The notes under the pieces: model-generated
The model's database searches: none
The model's input: only the letters and a program-made list of their open reading frames with translations
Told to the model about the DNA's origin: nothing
Shown: positions 1 to 11,100 of the stretch, one piece after another
Layout of the letters: the number at the start of each line of letters is the position of its first letter
How positions within the stretch are numbered: the first letter of the stretch is position 1
Assembly: GCF_905475395.1 (NCBI RefSeq)
Contig: NC_058342.1
Coordinates: forward strand, 27,624,640 to 27,688,639
DNA length: 64,000 nt
Direction: 5' to 3'
From: Chrysoperla carnea
Lineage: Eukaryota; Arthropoda; Insecta; Neuroptera; Chrysopidae
Position numbers and translations under genes: made by a program

Positions 1-256
1 TAAAAATAGTTGTTTTACTATTTTTAATCCAAAACCTTTTAAATAGAATACGGATTTTAATGCGCCTCTATTCTATGATTATTTTCATTTTTGTGTAGGT
101 GACTTTTAGTTTTTTAACTTTTATTTTATTAATGGACGGAGAAACGAAGTATTAAAAATGATCAAGGATCGGAAAAATTGAGCAGTAAGTCAGATTTGAA
201 TCCGATTTTTGGAATTTGAAGGAAATTTTGTGACCTATTTTGATTTATAAGAAATT

Positions 257-559
257 AAATATATGCAATTAGCATAATAATTATGCATTTTAAATTGAAC
301 GTTTATATAAAATTCACAATTCGGTTAATAGTGATAAAAATGATTTCAAATTTGTTAGACGGGGGTTTTTGGGATCGCTGAACACGAAAACACAAGGAGG
401 CGACGGGGATACCGTTGCATCAGGTACCTCTGAGACTAATTCCGCCACGATGTTTTTGTTCAGCGATCCCAAAAACCTTCGTGTACCAAGTCTGAAATCA
501 TTTTCATCACTATTAACCAAATTATAAATGCATATTAATTATGCTAATTGTATATTTTT
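257..559. mobile_element. Palindromic fold-back MITE
   Basis: Near-palindrome. The left arm begins AAATATATGCAATTAGCATA and passes through GGTTAATAGTGATAAAAATG and GGGATCGCTGAAC. The right arm mirrors it (GTTCAGCGATCCC, CATTTTCATCACTATTAACC, TATGCTAATTGTATA). Arms are about 130 bp with a ~60 bp centre. The open frame crossing it on the minus strand is a by-product of the palindrome. Confidence 0.65.
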
Positions 560-561
560 AA

Positions 562-1050
562 TCAATACATAGTATAAAACAAAGCCGCTTTTTCTGTCCC
601 TATGTCCCTATATCCCTTTGTATGCTTAAATGTTTGAAACTACGCAACGGATTTGGATGCGGTTTTTTTTAATAGATAGAGTGATTCAAGAGGAAGGTTT
701 TTATGTATAATAAATCCATATTATAGTAGAGTAAGGGGTTTAAATAGGGGTTGAAAGGGATATGCTTCAAAAACTAAAAAAGTTGTGCATCGATTAAGCT
801 CAAATATTGACAAGATATACAACCAGCTTCAAAGATCTATTGTTTTTATCTACTTTTAACCTTCGGAGGGTAGAAAAGTGTAGCGAGAAAGTGGGAAGGA
901 ATTATCGGATATTTACAAATATACCTAAGTGGGGTATCAAATAAAAGAGCATGACGTGTACATTACAAAACTGTTATCCCACGCAAGGAAATGTGGAGGG
1001 AGGGGTGCAAGTGGGGATGTTGCCCAGCAAAGCGGGTAGTTCACAGCTAG
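562..1050 (+). mobile_element. Non-autonomous Helitron
   Basis: The 5' end resembles a family widespread in arthropods (TC start, AGTATAAAACAAAG, TCTGTCCCTATGTCCC, CTACGCAACGGATTTGGATG). The 3' end has a short hairpin (CCCAGCAAAGCGGG), ten bases, then CTAG followed by T, the canonical Helitron terminus. No Rep/helicase coding sequence. Confidence 0.7.
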
Positions 1051-1300
1051 TTTCTTATAAATCATCATCAGACTAGGTCACATAATTTCCTGACTCTTTA
1101 ACGAATCGAATGCTAAAAACCGCATTCAAATCCGACTTAATGCTTAATTTTTTCGAACTTTATTCCTTCGTTTCTTCGTCTATTGGCATATTTCTATGTG
1201 CATTACAGAAAATTCTAAATTTTTTTTATACTAATTAATAATATTATTATTTTTATACTAATTTATAATATGTATAAAAAGGTGTATACAATTTTCATAG

Positions 1301-1648
1301 TATGCTCAAGACGTGAACCGTGAGTTTGAGTTCGTAAAGAAGTCAATTGGATCTTGGGGCAGTAGGACGCATCTTGTAAACCGTTAGTGACAGAACAAAA
1401 GTATAATTGTAGAAATGTTTCTCATAAAAAATAAACAGCTGTTATTGAAATGTTTTTTCGTAAACATCTCTGTTTAAACGTGAAGGCGAAAGTTTTGACT
1501 TTGGTGTTCAATTTCTTCAAAACTATAAAAGATAGGGAGAACTAGTGGTCATGTGAACGGTTTTCGAAAAACGAAAAAAATTTATAGAAGATTTCTAAAA
1601 GGGTATTTTAACAATGAAATCAGTCAATTGTTTGTTTTCAGTTGCTTT
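1301..1648 (+). mobile_element. DINE-like element, decayed 3' part
   Basis: Diverged match to the interior and 3' end of the abundant family: ACCGTTAGTGACAGAAC, TTTTTTCGTAAACATC, then TCAATTGTTTGTTTTCAGTT. The 5' half and microsatellite are lost. Confidence 0.55.
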
Positions 1649-1799
1649 TTAATAAAATAGCATAAATAATAAGTATATCAGGCAAACATATTAATTTTTA
1701 CAGATGCGCTCCTAATGCTTTAGACACATAATTCTCAAAGCATTATTAGGCAAACATGTTAGTTTTTACATGTTCTCCTAATATTAATTTAAGAATTTA

Positions 1800-1911
1800 T
1801 GATATTTATCACCATTTTTCTACGAAATTTGTTGATTGTTGTTTTTAGCCACAGAGTAGCCGCGGGTTACGGTAACTACGGGAGCGTAATTCCTTACGAG
1901 TCGAGCTAATT
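1800..1911 (+). mobile_element. Helitron-like 3' end, family 2
   Basis: Shares ACGAAATTTGTTG, TAGCCACAG.GTA.CC.CGGG and GGTAACTACGGGAGC with 7000..7103, and ends GAGCTAA followed by T (CTRR terminus). Confidence 0.5.
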
Positions 1912-2005
1912 TTTACTTAATTATTTACACATATACACATCAGACTTTCATCAACAGAAAAATTTATGTTTTGTTTTCCCTATTGATTAAAATCATATGA
2001 AAAAA

Positions 2006-2359
2006 TCATGCTGTAATCAACATAACCTTTAAAAAATCCTTTATTACCCGTTGCAACGTTGCATGTATTTTCGATGCAATTGGATTGGTTGTTGCGTTCG
2101 TTGTATTTGGCAAAATAATAACAGCACGAATTTCACATGTTCCATTATGACACAATTGTTCACAATCGCGTGGTTCCACATTATCACGACATCCGACCGG
2201 TGGTAACTTAGCACTTTTATATGTAGTCCGTTGTAGTTTCAATTCATCTTCATCGGATGATTCATTGTCGAATTCATTGTCATTGATCATTGATTTGTTC
2301 TTGGTATGACATAAAATGACATTCGTTACACAAATAATTAATAAAATTTCTTTCAACAT
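2006..2359 (-). CDS. Candidate small secreted four-cysteine protein
   Basis: Not recognised. A single-exon ORF of 117 residues from the ATG at 2359. It has a signal-peptide-like start (MLKEILLIICVTNVILCHT), an acidic stretch (NDNEFDNESSDEDE), then a cysteine block CRDNVEPRDCEQLCHNGTC with spacing C-x8-C-x3-C-x4-C, two overlapping sequons in NTTNATT, and a C-terminus IKDFLKVMLITA. Signal peptide, even cysteine number and sequons together are unlikely by chance in junk of this AT content. No clear TATA box or polyadenylation signal was found, and it sits between repeats, so it could be a terminal exon or a decayed gene. Confidence 0.45.
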   Translation of the reverse strand: MLKEILLIICVTNVILCHTKNKSMINDNEFDNESSDEDELKLQRTTYKSAKLPPVGCRDNVEPRDCEQLCHNGTCEIRAVIILPNTTNATTNPIASKIHATLQRVIKDFLKVMLITA

Positions 2360-2591
2360 TGCGTTTTTCAAAATTGTTTTTGCCTCATGATTGATTTATG
2401 CTGGATTTTTTTTTTTTTTGATTGTTTTCAATACATAATTGGGTTTTAGGACTGTACGTATACAGTTGAAGAATCAACTAATTGATAATAATAATTTACA
2501 TGCTGATAATACCGTTTAATAAAGTAGAAAAATTTTTTTTGTTGATAAAAATTATTAACTCTTGATATTGGAAACACTTCAGATTCACTTA

Positions 2592-3557
2592 TATAGTAGA
2601 ACCTCTTTAAATGTGGAATATGTATGAGTACCTATTTTAACAGCTCATTTATGTAACAAACACCAGCAAGAAAGTATTCGAATAACTATAATAACAATCA
2701 TCAACCAAGATAAAAGCCATCAAGATAACAGCAAGATTTGATCAAGATTGGAGTTCTTATGGCAAACATAGCATATAAATACATACCGTGAAGTACTATG
2801 TCTGACCTGGAAAAATAGATTCGAAAATAGACCGTAAAAATAGACTAAAAATTTTATAGTCCCGGAGTATTGTTGTAAGTACTGTATTAGTTGCTTGGGT
2901 TGAGTTTGTCGACTATAGAGGTGTTGGTTTGGTTCTGAAGTTTTTATACCATGCATGTATGTAATATGCAAGGTATATTAAGTTTAGTTCCAAGTTTGTA
3001 ACGCTTAAAAATATTGATGCTACGCACAAAATTTTGGGTATAGGTGTTCATAAAATCACTTAATTAGTTCATTTCCGGTTGTCCGTCCGTCCGTCCGTCC
3101 GCCTGTCAACCCGATAATTTAAAAAGGAAAAAATATATCAAACTGAAATTTTTACAGCTTACTCAGGACGAAATTTTTTAAATTATAATCCATTTTTAAC
3201 TCGAGAAATGAGTAGTTATAAATTAAAAAAATTATTAAACTCAGTTAATACAGGAAATTTAAACAGTTAACTCTCGGTTAGTTGTTACTATAGTGTTATT
3301 GATCTAAAATTTATTGATCTTTAAAAGAATATTTTATCTTTTATGTTATTTATTCGAAATTTTCAGAGCTCAAAAATTTTTCTACCTCGTAAACTTTGTC
3401 TTATGATGTTTTGTATATGAAAAACTAAAAACAAACACGGCTAAAGATCAATAAAGAATCCATCAACTTCACTTCAGCACTAACACATTAATTTAAAATA
3501 AATTTAGTTTTCACTAACGTCTGAATGAGATCCGTCGTAACGAGGTTTTACTGTATA
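2592..3557. mobile_element. pogo/Tc1-like MITE with nested insertion
   Basis: Terminal inverted repeats TATAGTAGAACCTCTTT and AACGAGGTTTTACTGTATA with TA at both edges, the same termini as the MITE in IFT74 intron 3. A DINE-like 5' fragment (2941..3175) lies inside. No transposase is visible. Confidence 0.5.
2941..3175 (+). mobile_element. DINE-like element, 5' part
   Basis: Starts TTTTTATACCATGCATG, includes AAGTTTGTAACGCTTAAAAA and five GTCC/GCC microsatellite units, and stops after CTCAGGACG. Confidence 0.75.
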
Positions 3558-3947
3558 AATTTAGAAATGCCATGTATTGTATAAATGAAAATAATATCTC
3601 TCCCGTTGACAATACATTAATTAATTGAATTTTACAATTATTATGTGCGTACTTTATAAATTTTCACTTAATACCGCACTGTATTTATATTTTATTTTTT
3701 TTATATTTTAAACGGTACTTGGCCATCTTATTAGTGTATTAGTTGCTTTTATATATACCTATAAATAAAATTATTTATCAATTTCGAGTAAATAGTTTTT
3801 ATGCTATACAAACTTATTTTATAAAATCATATGAAAAATTATCTATTTTTAGAAAATGTTTTTTATTTCAAAAAAGATGCTCCTAGTTTATTACCTCTAA
3901 AATATTTACGTTTTGATACCGAAAATATCATTTTTATTCATTGGTGC
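3558..3947. other. AT-rich intergenic DNA, nothing recognised
   Basis: Very AT-rich sequence with no open frame, repeat or RNA gene that I can support on either strand. Confidence 0.5.
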
Positions 3948-3955
3948 ATCTAGAT

Positions 3956-4258
3956 CAGGCATGGGCGAGCTATTTTAACTCGAAGTCACCATTGTTATAA
4001 CTTTATTGTGTGCCATAAACTTTAGTGTGTGTCTCTTTATCCAAGTCCGCATTGCTCATAGAGGTGGAAGCGAGACGGGTGTACAACTCTTCTACTTATC
4101 TCAGTTTCGCTTATAGTGATGAGATAGGTAGAAAAAAGATCTTGTCTCTCTGTCTTACTCGTATTTTTGGTTGACAATCGTTAGGTTGACACTGTCTTAC
4201 TCGTATTTTAGATACAGAAGTATGAAGGACTTCCCTAAGCCACGTTTGCCCATGCCTG
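3956..4258. mobile_element. hAT-type MITE with 8-bp target duplication
   Basis: Termini CAGGCATGGGCGAGC and GTTTGCCCATGCCTG are inverted repeats of the hAT type. They are flanked by the 8-mers ATCTAGAT (3948..3955) and ACCTAGAC (4259..4266), which match at six of eight positions, as expected of an aged hAT target-site duplication. It is 303 bp and has no coding sequence. Confidence 0.65.
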
Positions 4259-4267
4259 ACCTAGACG

Positions 4268-4600
4268 TATTTTTCAACTCCCGGACCAAAAAAAGGTGTT
4301 ATAAGTTTGACTACTATGTGTGTCTGTCTGTGGCATCGTAGCGCCTGAACGGATGAACCAATTGTTTTGTTTGAAAGGTAATTTAATGGAGAGTGTTCTT
4401 AGCTATGTTTCAAATATGAGTTTAGAGTTCCGCACCTGGAATATTTAAAAAATAGCCGATGATCCTCAAAATCGGTTCAGGTTGGAGAAGGCTCTAGGGA
4501 AAAAGGTTTTAATTTGACGGATAGTGTTCTTAGATACGTTTCAAGTGCAAGTTTAGGGTCCAGTATCCAAAAAATTTCTCGGGGTTTTTAAAAATGTTTT
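4268..4600 (-). repeat. RTE-like LINE 3' UTR repeat
   Basis: The reverse strand carries GGCGCTACGATGCCACAGAC, then CACACA and GTCAAACTTATAACACC, a 3' UTR motif shared with 31240..31872 and 60470..60700 and, from memory, with RTE-type LINE tails of insects. The family name is tentative. Confidence 0.4.
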
Positions 4601-5076
4601 TTTAACATTTGAAATTTGAATAGTATTAAATAATTTTTTCTTATGTATGTAGGTAGCTCCCTTGTCCTCTTGTCCTAATAAATGCGAGGGCCTCATATCC
4701 TTGCTGCCTCTGATATAGTGGTTTCTATGCACCCTTTTTTTGGTTCCAACTGAAAATGGCACTTAAATTTTCAAGGTTGATCTGTTTTGTAATATAATTC
4801 TAATCTTTGGGCTAAGAATTTTATTATGATTCTAATTTGGGATTGTGAATAGACGATATATAAAATTAGAAATCTCTAGTGTTATAAATTTTAATCCTAA
4901 TCAGTATTAAAAAATTAATTATCAGATCATGTAATTAGTAGCAAATATCTATTAACAACATTTAATATACACCTAATTCAATAAAATATTTATTGTGAAA
5001 TTATTAATAACTTCAGCAAGTTAGTTGAATCGACAGATATAGCTGAGAAAATTTGCAATGAAACCCAGAACTATCA
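4601..5076. other. AT-rich intergenic DNA, nothing recognised
   Basis: No supported gene or repeat. Short frames here lack codon structure. Confidence 0.5.
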
Positions 5077-5582
5077 TTTTTATACCATACATGTATGTAA
5101 TATGCAAGGTATACTAAGTTTAGTCCCAAGTTTGTAACGCTTAAAAATATTGATGCTATGAACAAAATTTTGGTATAGGTGTTTATAAAATCACCTAATT
5201 AGCCCATTTTCGGTTGTCTGGTCGTCTGTCTGTCAACACGATAACTCAAAAAACGAAAAAAGATGTCAAGATGAAATTTTTACAGAATACTCAGGACGTT
5301 AAAAGTGAGGTCGAGTTCGTAAATGAGCATCATAGGTCAATTGGGTCTTGGTCCGTAGGACCCATCTTGTAAACCGTTAGAGATAGAACAAAAATTTAAA
5401 GTTCACTGTTTACCCGTGAGGGTGCAAATTAGGCGTAAATTGTATAGTGTGTATTATATAGGAATATTAGTTCTGTATGTGTGGCATGTATGTATGTGTA
5501 ATGTGATAGAGTAATCAACACTGTTTATACATAGTATTTCAACAATTAACTCAGTCAATTGTTTTTTTTTTTCACTTGTTTA
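5077..5582 (+). mobile_element. DINE-like element, complete
   Basis: From TTTTTATACCATACATG to TCACTTGTTT, about 506 bp, with the microsatellite reduced to GTCTGGTCGTCTGTCTGTC and the 3' hairpin AACAATTAACTCAGTCAATTG present. Confidence 0.8.
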
Positions 5583-6999
5583 ATTTATTTTGTACTTTTG
5601 AGCATTCAAAAAAAAAATTCCAGTGTTTCAATTTACTAGTTTCAGGCGCCTCCTTCTTAAGTTCTTAAGCTCTCCTTCTCCAAATTCCCGAAAAAAAGTA
5701 TGGTTGTGTTCTTTGTACCAAATCATACAAATTTTGCTCGCTTGGCATAACCTCAAAAATACCATAGAAGTAGAACCTTACGAAAAATTTGACTCAGCTA
5801 CAATTGTTGCGTGAAAAGGGCGCATTTTACAGAGCATGTGGTGAGGGCAACAATTGATTTTCTGCCTTATAAGTACATCGGAACATTTTTCAAAGCTGTA
5901 TGCGAATAAATATAATATTTGAATATTTTTCACGCTTATTTAACCGTCTCTAGGTCTAAGGAATTGTTATTGAAGAGGTCAAAAAATCAGAAGGACAAAA
6001 ATTGTTTGTTTTGGTCCAAAGCACACAATTGTTTGCATTCCATATTAAAAATTTTTTTTTCAAAGCTTTAAAGAGGGGGTCTAGTAATTATCGAAACTTA
6101 TGCATAAGAAAGTCCTGGATTTATGTCAAAATCAAGAGAATTTGAATCGGTTAACATATATATTTAATATACACCAGATTTAATAAAAAATTTATCGTGA
6201 AATAAATTTATTATTTCATTAATGATGATCAATCAAGTTAGTTAAATCAATAGTATTTTGAAATCCTTGGAAAATATGTCTTTACGATGTTTAGAAATTT
6301 TTTAATTTGTTTAACTTTTGATAATTTTTTAAATCCGATTACAAATTGTGTATGTCTGATGATGACTAATGAATTTTGTAATCATGACGAGGAAATAATG
6401 TTATAATGTTGTTCGATTTATGAAACGTTACATATATGGGTAGTTTATTGGTTGGTAATTTTCGGCGTCTCAGGTAATATCATGAAAAATGTGTAACAAA
6501 CTAATAGTAAATAGTAAACGAACCTTTTTTCTTCGGAAAAAGTTGTTTGCTGGGTGAATTGACTTCCGAAAGATTTTACATTGGCGATTGCTTACATTGG
6601 CTTCAGAAAATTATCCTTAAAAAATCTTTATGGTTTAAAGCGGAACTATTTAGTTTTAACCACATTGGGGTGAAGGGGGCTTATACCGTACAGTGAATCA
6701 GATAACTTTTAAAAGATTTGAAAAAGGTCAAATTGCTAAAGTAACCCGAAATTTCGTTACGTCTTTGGTGCGCAACCTATCATGCGCTCTTTTCACTTCT
6801 TAGACATCATCACATACAATAAGTAAAATATATGTATATCATTTACAAAGCATCTATTGTTTGAAAATGACAATAATCTGACGAACACAAACACTATAGA
6901 ATCTGCATGCTCAAAAAAACGATCGCTATTAAGGAGTAAACTCTAGCCGTGCGTCGGAGCTGACACTCACTTTTTTGTAGTAAATAAAGAGTTTTGAGT
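5583..6999. other. Intergenic DNA with one dispersed motif
   Basis: No gene recognised. An open frame at 5623..5814 has no family features. At about 6455..6500 lies TTTTCGGCGTCTCAGG followed by ATCATGAAAAATGTGT, which recurs near 26020 and 26660, so part of an old repeat is present. Confidence 0.45.
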
Positions 7000-7103
7000 T
7001 GATGTTTTTCACCACTTTTCTACGAAATTTGTTTTTTTTTTAGCCACAGGGTAACCACGGGTTACGATAACTACGGGAGCAGAATCCCGGGTCTAGCTAG
7101 TTT
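7000..7103 (+). mobile_element. Helitron-like 3' end, family 2
   Basis: TTTAGCCACAGGGTAACCAC, then a small hairpin GGGAGCAGAATCCC, eight bases, CTAG and T. Same family as 1800..1911 and 53877..53985. Confidence 0.6.
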
Positions 7104-7203
7104 TATTTAGTAAAACTAAACTATATTTAGCATAAAAAAGTTCATAATCTGGCCCCCAAACATCATATTTATTAAAGCTTGTTTTTTCATCCATATTAAA
7201 GTT

Positions 7204-7741
7204 AAACAAGTGAAAACAAACAATTGACTTAGTTAATTGTTGAAATACCATGCATAGACAGTGTTAATTACTCTATCACATTACACATACATACATGTCA
7301 CACATACGATATCCCCATATAGTACATGCTATACAATTTACGCCTAATTTGCTCCCTCACGGGTAAACAGTGATGTTTACGAAAAAATGTTTCAAACAAA
7401 AGTTGTTTATTTTTTGATAAGGAACATTTTATATACTTAAACTATTGTTCTATCTCTAACGGTTTACAATATAAGTCCTACGGACCCAAGACCCAATTGA
7501 CCTATGTTGCTCATTTACGAACTCGACCTCACTTTTTACGTCCTGAGTACGCTGTAAAAATTTCAGTTTGATATCTTTTTTCGTTTTTGAGTTATGGACG
7601 GACAACCGGAATTGGACTAATTAGGTGATTTTATGAACATCTATACCAAAATTTTGTGCGTAGCATCAATATTTTTAAGCGTTACAAACTTGGGACTAAA
7701 CTTAGTATACCTTGCATATAACATATATGCATGGCATAAAA
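7204..7741 (-). mobile_element. DINE-like element, complete, reversed
   Basis: Reverse orientation: AAACAAGTGAAAACAAAC at the left, hairpin CAATTGACTTAGTTAATTG, CATGCATAGACAGTG, and GCATATATGCATGGCATAAA at the right. An 84-codon frame starting at 7633 is this element read through, not a gene. Confidence 0.8.
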
Positions 7742-8022
7742 AATGTAATAATGTTACGATACTCGTTGGTACAACAAAAATTAAATTCACCGTTATCGCT
7801 TCAATACACCCCCGTGTAAGTAATTTAACACATTATGTTGCTATGACAACGGTAACGATAGTTAATATAAACAAATATTTTTCTTGAAGCGAAATAAAAA
7901 TTGTACATTTTTTAAACGATATTAAAAAGGTTAATGAAACTTGATTTTCGATAGTTTTACATTTTTTAAATCATTTACAAAATATTATCGAAAATTAGGT
8001 AATAAAAAAAAAACTGGAAAAA

Positions 8023-8197
8023 ATGTCACGAAAAGTGAAAAATGAACGGTATTATGTGCAAGAGATACATAAACACACTGATAAAATTAATAAAGAGTTA
8101 AAAAGAATTCGTGGTGAAATAAGTGAATTGAAATCTACGTCAAGTTTAAAGGATAAGGTTTCACAGGAATTAGCAAAATTGGAAGAAGAAAAACAAG
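8023..8197 (+). CDS. IFT74: IFT74 exon 1 (residues 1-58)
   Basis: Begins ATG within an A-rich context and ends CAAG|GTACGA, leaving one base of a split codon. Encodes basic then Glu/Lys coiled-coil sequence (NERYYVQEIHKHTDKINKEL). An AG at 7997-7998 could be an acceptor (TTAG|GTAATA) if an upstream coding exon exists, but the tract before it is poor in pyrimidines. Confidence 0.8.
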
Positions 8198-11100
8198 GTA
8201 CGAAATATAAGGATGAATTTTTGTTGACTTCGAGTTGAGACATAGTTATTAAAATAAATACTACGATACTCGAAATAAAATTGTATATTAAGACATTCTA
8301 TTTAAAAAATTTAATTAAAAAAGAAAACATACTAAAGACCTACATTTCGCTATTACGCGCTAGTCATCTGTCCGTCTGTCTGACCGTCTGTACATCTGTG
8401 TACACGATAACTCAAAAACGAAAAAAGATATCAAACTGAAATTTTTATAGCGTGCTAGGTCGAGTTCGTAAATGAGCAACATAGGTCAATCTTGAAAATT
8501 GTTAGAGATAGAACAAAGTTTTAAATGTAAAAAAAGTTCCTTATATAAAAATAAACAACTTTTGTTTGAAGCATTTTTTTTGTAAACATCACGGTTTCCC
8601 TGTGAGGGCGCAAATTATGCACAAAGTGTATAGTATGTAGGGAATATCAGTTATGTATGTGTGACATGTATGTATGTGTAATGTGAGAGTGTAATCAACA
8701 CTGTCTATACATGGTATTTCAACAATAAACTCAGTCAATTGTTTATTTTCACTTGTTTTTAAATAGAATTTCTTAATATACAAATTTATTTCGAGTATCG
8801 TGGTATTTATTTCGGTAACTACGGTACAAAATGTTATAAACATTTACTTTTTATTTTGGTCGCGAAACTCACGGCCCCTGTTTTAATCATGAAGGAATGA
8901 AACTTATTATCTGATGTAGTTTTGGTATGAAAAGGTCAAGGCTAAAGTTCGCTATTTCTTCAAGGACCCTGGTTAAAAAAGCATTTATAATATCCAAAAT
9001 TCTAAAAAATAAATTTTGCTTCAATCGATCGTTGGTACATTGTGATTAGTCTATGATTTGCTATACGAATCCTGCCGTGAATAGTTATTTCGTGATTTAC
9101 TTGTAGGAGCTAAATTTTGCAATTCTAAGGCCTTCTCCACACTCTCGAGCAGTAATGTGTGATACTTTTGGTGTTCTCAGCCTTGCTTCACTTTGCCCGA
9201 CTTCGCTACAAAAGCGATCTTTTTTACCCAAGGGCGGGCATTTATTTACCGATCTAAGAAATTATAAAAAAAGTTATTAATGGCAAAAAATTAATTTTTT
9301 TAAATGTAAATATTAAAAACCGGTCCTGGCTATTTTACACTAAAAACTAATTAGAATATGAATACTCGAAGAAGCCATAAATACTTAGTAACAACATCGG
9401 AGCTTGGGCAAACATCAAATATGTTGTGGCTAATTATAAATGATTGAAATAGAGATGAGTTTTCAATTTAGATGAAGTAATGACTTTATAGACTTCACCT
9501 AGACCGCTAAATTGATTTCAGTTCAGAAGCAATAGAAATAGATAGTTGAGCTGTTTTTGGCTTTTATGGTTATAGTTCTAATAAAGGACTAATAAAATTG
9601 ATATATGGCTAGTACTACAAGTCGAGTTTACGCTGAGTATTGAGATTGAATAAAAAGTTTGAATTTCAATTTGAAGCTTTGGAAAATGAATCACAAAAAC
9701 TACGATTTATCATAAATATTTGCAACAACAAAGCACGTTTGGATGATGTACAAAAGGAAATTCAAGAAAAACAAAATGAAAATCGTGATTTATTGATACG
9801 TTTAGAAGATATCTATATTAGTCGTAAAAATAAGGAACGTAATATTGAAGCCATTAAAACTGCAATTAGTGAGGTTTGTTAATAATATATAATTGAAACA
9901 CATTTTAAATGATTGCACAACGGTTTGTAGAGTTTTCTTCCCCTGATTTGGAAAATTAGGAAATTTCCAGGAGATTTTTAGAAATCTTAATGTATTTCAA
10001 TAAAATTTTTGAAAATATTGTATCCGGATCATCACAATGTCGTTACATTTAGACTCTAAGCTACAGAAAAAATTTTGATGAAATTGACATTTTACATTAA
10101 ATAATTTTATTTAGGTGTTTACTCAAATAACAAATTCAAGCTTTGTGTTTTATTTTTGCGAAAGCGTTGATATAATGTCATCGATATCCATATGTTTGGG
10201 AGAGCAATCCCAAATAACCTTTCCTGTCCCATTGAGGCACGCAACCAAGATTTTACCCCGCCAAGTATAAAAAACGATCTCTCTGCGAAAGTTAGGCTCG
10301 CCGATAGAGTTGTCAGTATTTGTAAAAACATTTTTATATTGGAGTACAAATTTTGGTCGCATGCTTCGATGAGATATGCTACCGACTCTGTTATAGCGGA
10401 ATTGTTTTCGCATTCAATTTTCCATTTGGCCATCCCGAGTCGGTATTCAGTTATAACAGTTCATTTACTATCATTAACGAACCGCCGGTACATCTGAACC
10501 ACTTTTTTCACTGCCTGGATATCGATATTCAAGCCTTTGACACCAACATTTGGTACAGGTAGTAAAAGTCCGTACTGGAATTCTTCGAGTACCCCCGGAG
10601 ACAATCTCTGCCCCAAATTATTGATAACGGAATCTAACAGGGGGATGTAAATTGATTTCCGAAATTTTTTCGCTGAAGCGAATTTTTAAACAAAATAAAT
10701 GTTTCTCCCAAAAATTATCAGATGGGGGCTTAATATAAAAATTTGGAAGAATAGACTAACTCTTTGAAGAGATTCATTGTTTTCTTTAAATTTTATTAAA
10801 TCATTAGTCTATTTAGGTGATGGGTATGTCAATCATGCGCATATGGATGAATCCGCTACTGACTGTGCAGGACTTTTTAATTACTTCTTATATATTTTTG
10901 TTTATTGAAACTTGGTAACATACTTATAAACTTCACGTCAAGTTTTCAAATTTTATGCAAAAAAATTTTTACCATGAAAATTCACCCTTTTGATTCCCGT
11001 AATATCATCGGATGCATTCAATGTGAAATTAGAATTTATAGACAAATTATTTAAAGCTAATACAAAAATATTTACGAAAAAAATTTTAAGACGTTAGTTG

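Larger units (their letters stand above)
131..1187. mobile_element. TIR element interrupted by two other elements
   Basis: Inverted arms of about 125 bp: 131..253 reads GGACGGAGAAACGAAG through GACCTATTTTGATTTATAAG, and 1050..1187 is its diverged reverse complement (CTTATAAATCATCATCAGAC to CTTCGTTTCTTCGTC). Everything between the arms is a palindromic MITE (257..559) and a Helitron (562..1050). The ancestral element was therefore probably a simple fold-back MITE with no recognisable transposase. Confidence 0.6.

Noticed and set aside
314..520. 68-codon minus-strand frame
   Set aside because: Lies across a near-palindromic MITE; the frame is a consequence of the symmetry.
3076..3104. GTCC microsatellite as an independent simple repeat
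   Set aside because: The GTCC/GTCT runs are always at the same place inside DINE-like copies, so they are an internal part of the element.
5623..5814. 63-codon frame as the missing IFT74 N-terminal exon
   Set aside because: Basic residues are present, but there is no proline/serine/arginine pattern of the family, no donor in phase and no similarity.
7633..7887. 84-codon plus-strand frame with a hydrophobic start
   Set aside because: It begins inside a reversed DINE-like element. Related frames appear in other copies (16685, 19350, 46490), so the hydrophobic peptide is a property of the repeat.
8052..8243. 63-codon frame antisense to IFT74 exon 1
   Set aside because: Shadow frame of a real exon with Lys/Glu-rich codons.
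10192..10562. Plus-strand frames of 69-101 codons
   Set aside because: Antisense shadows of the hAT transposase relic, which is on the minus strand.
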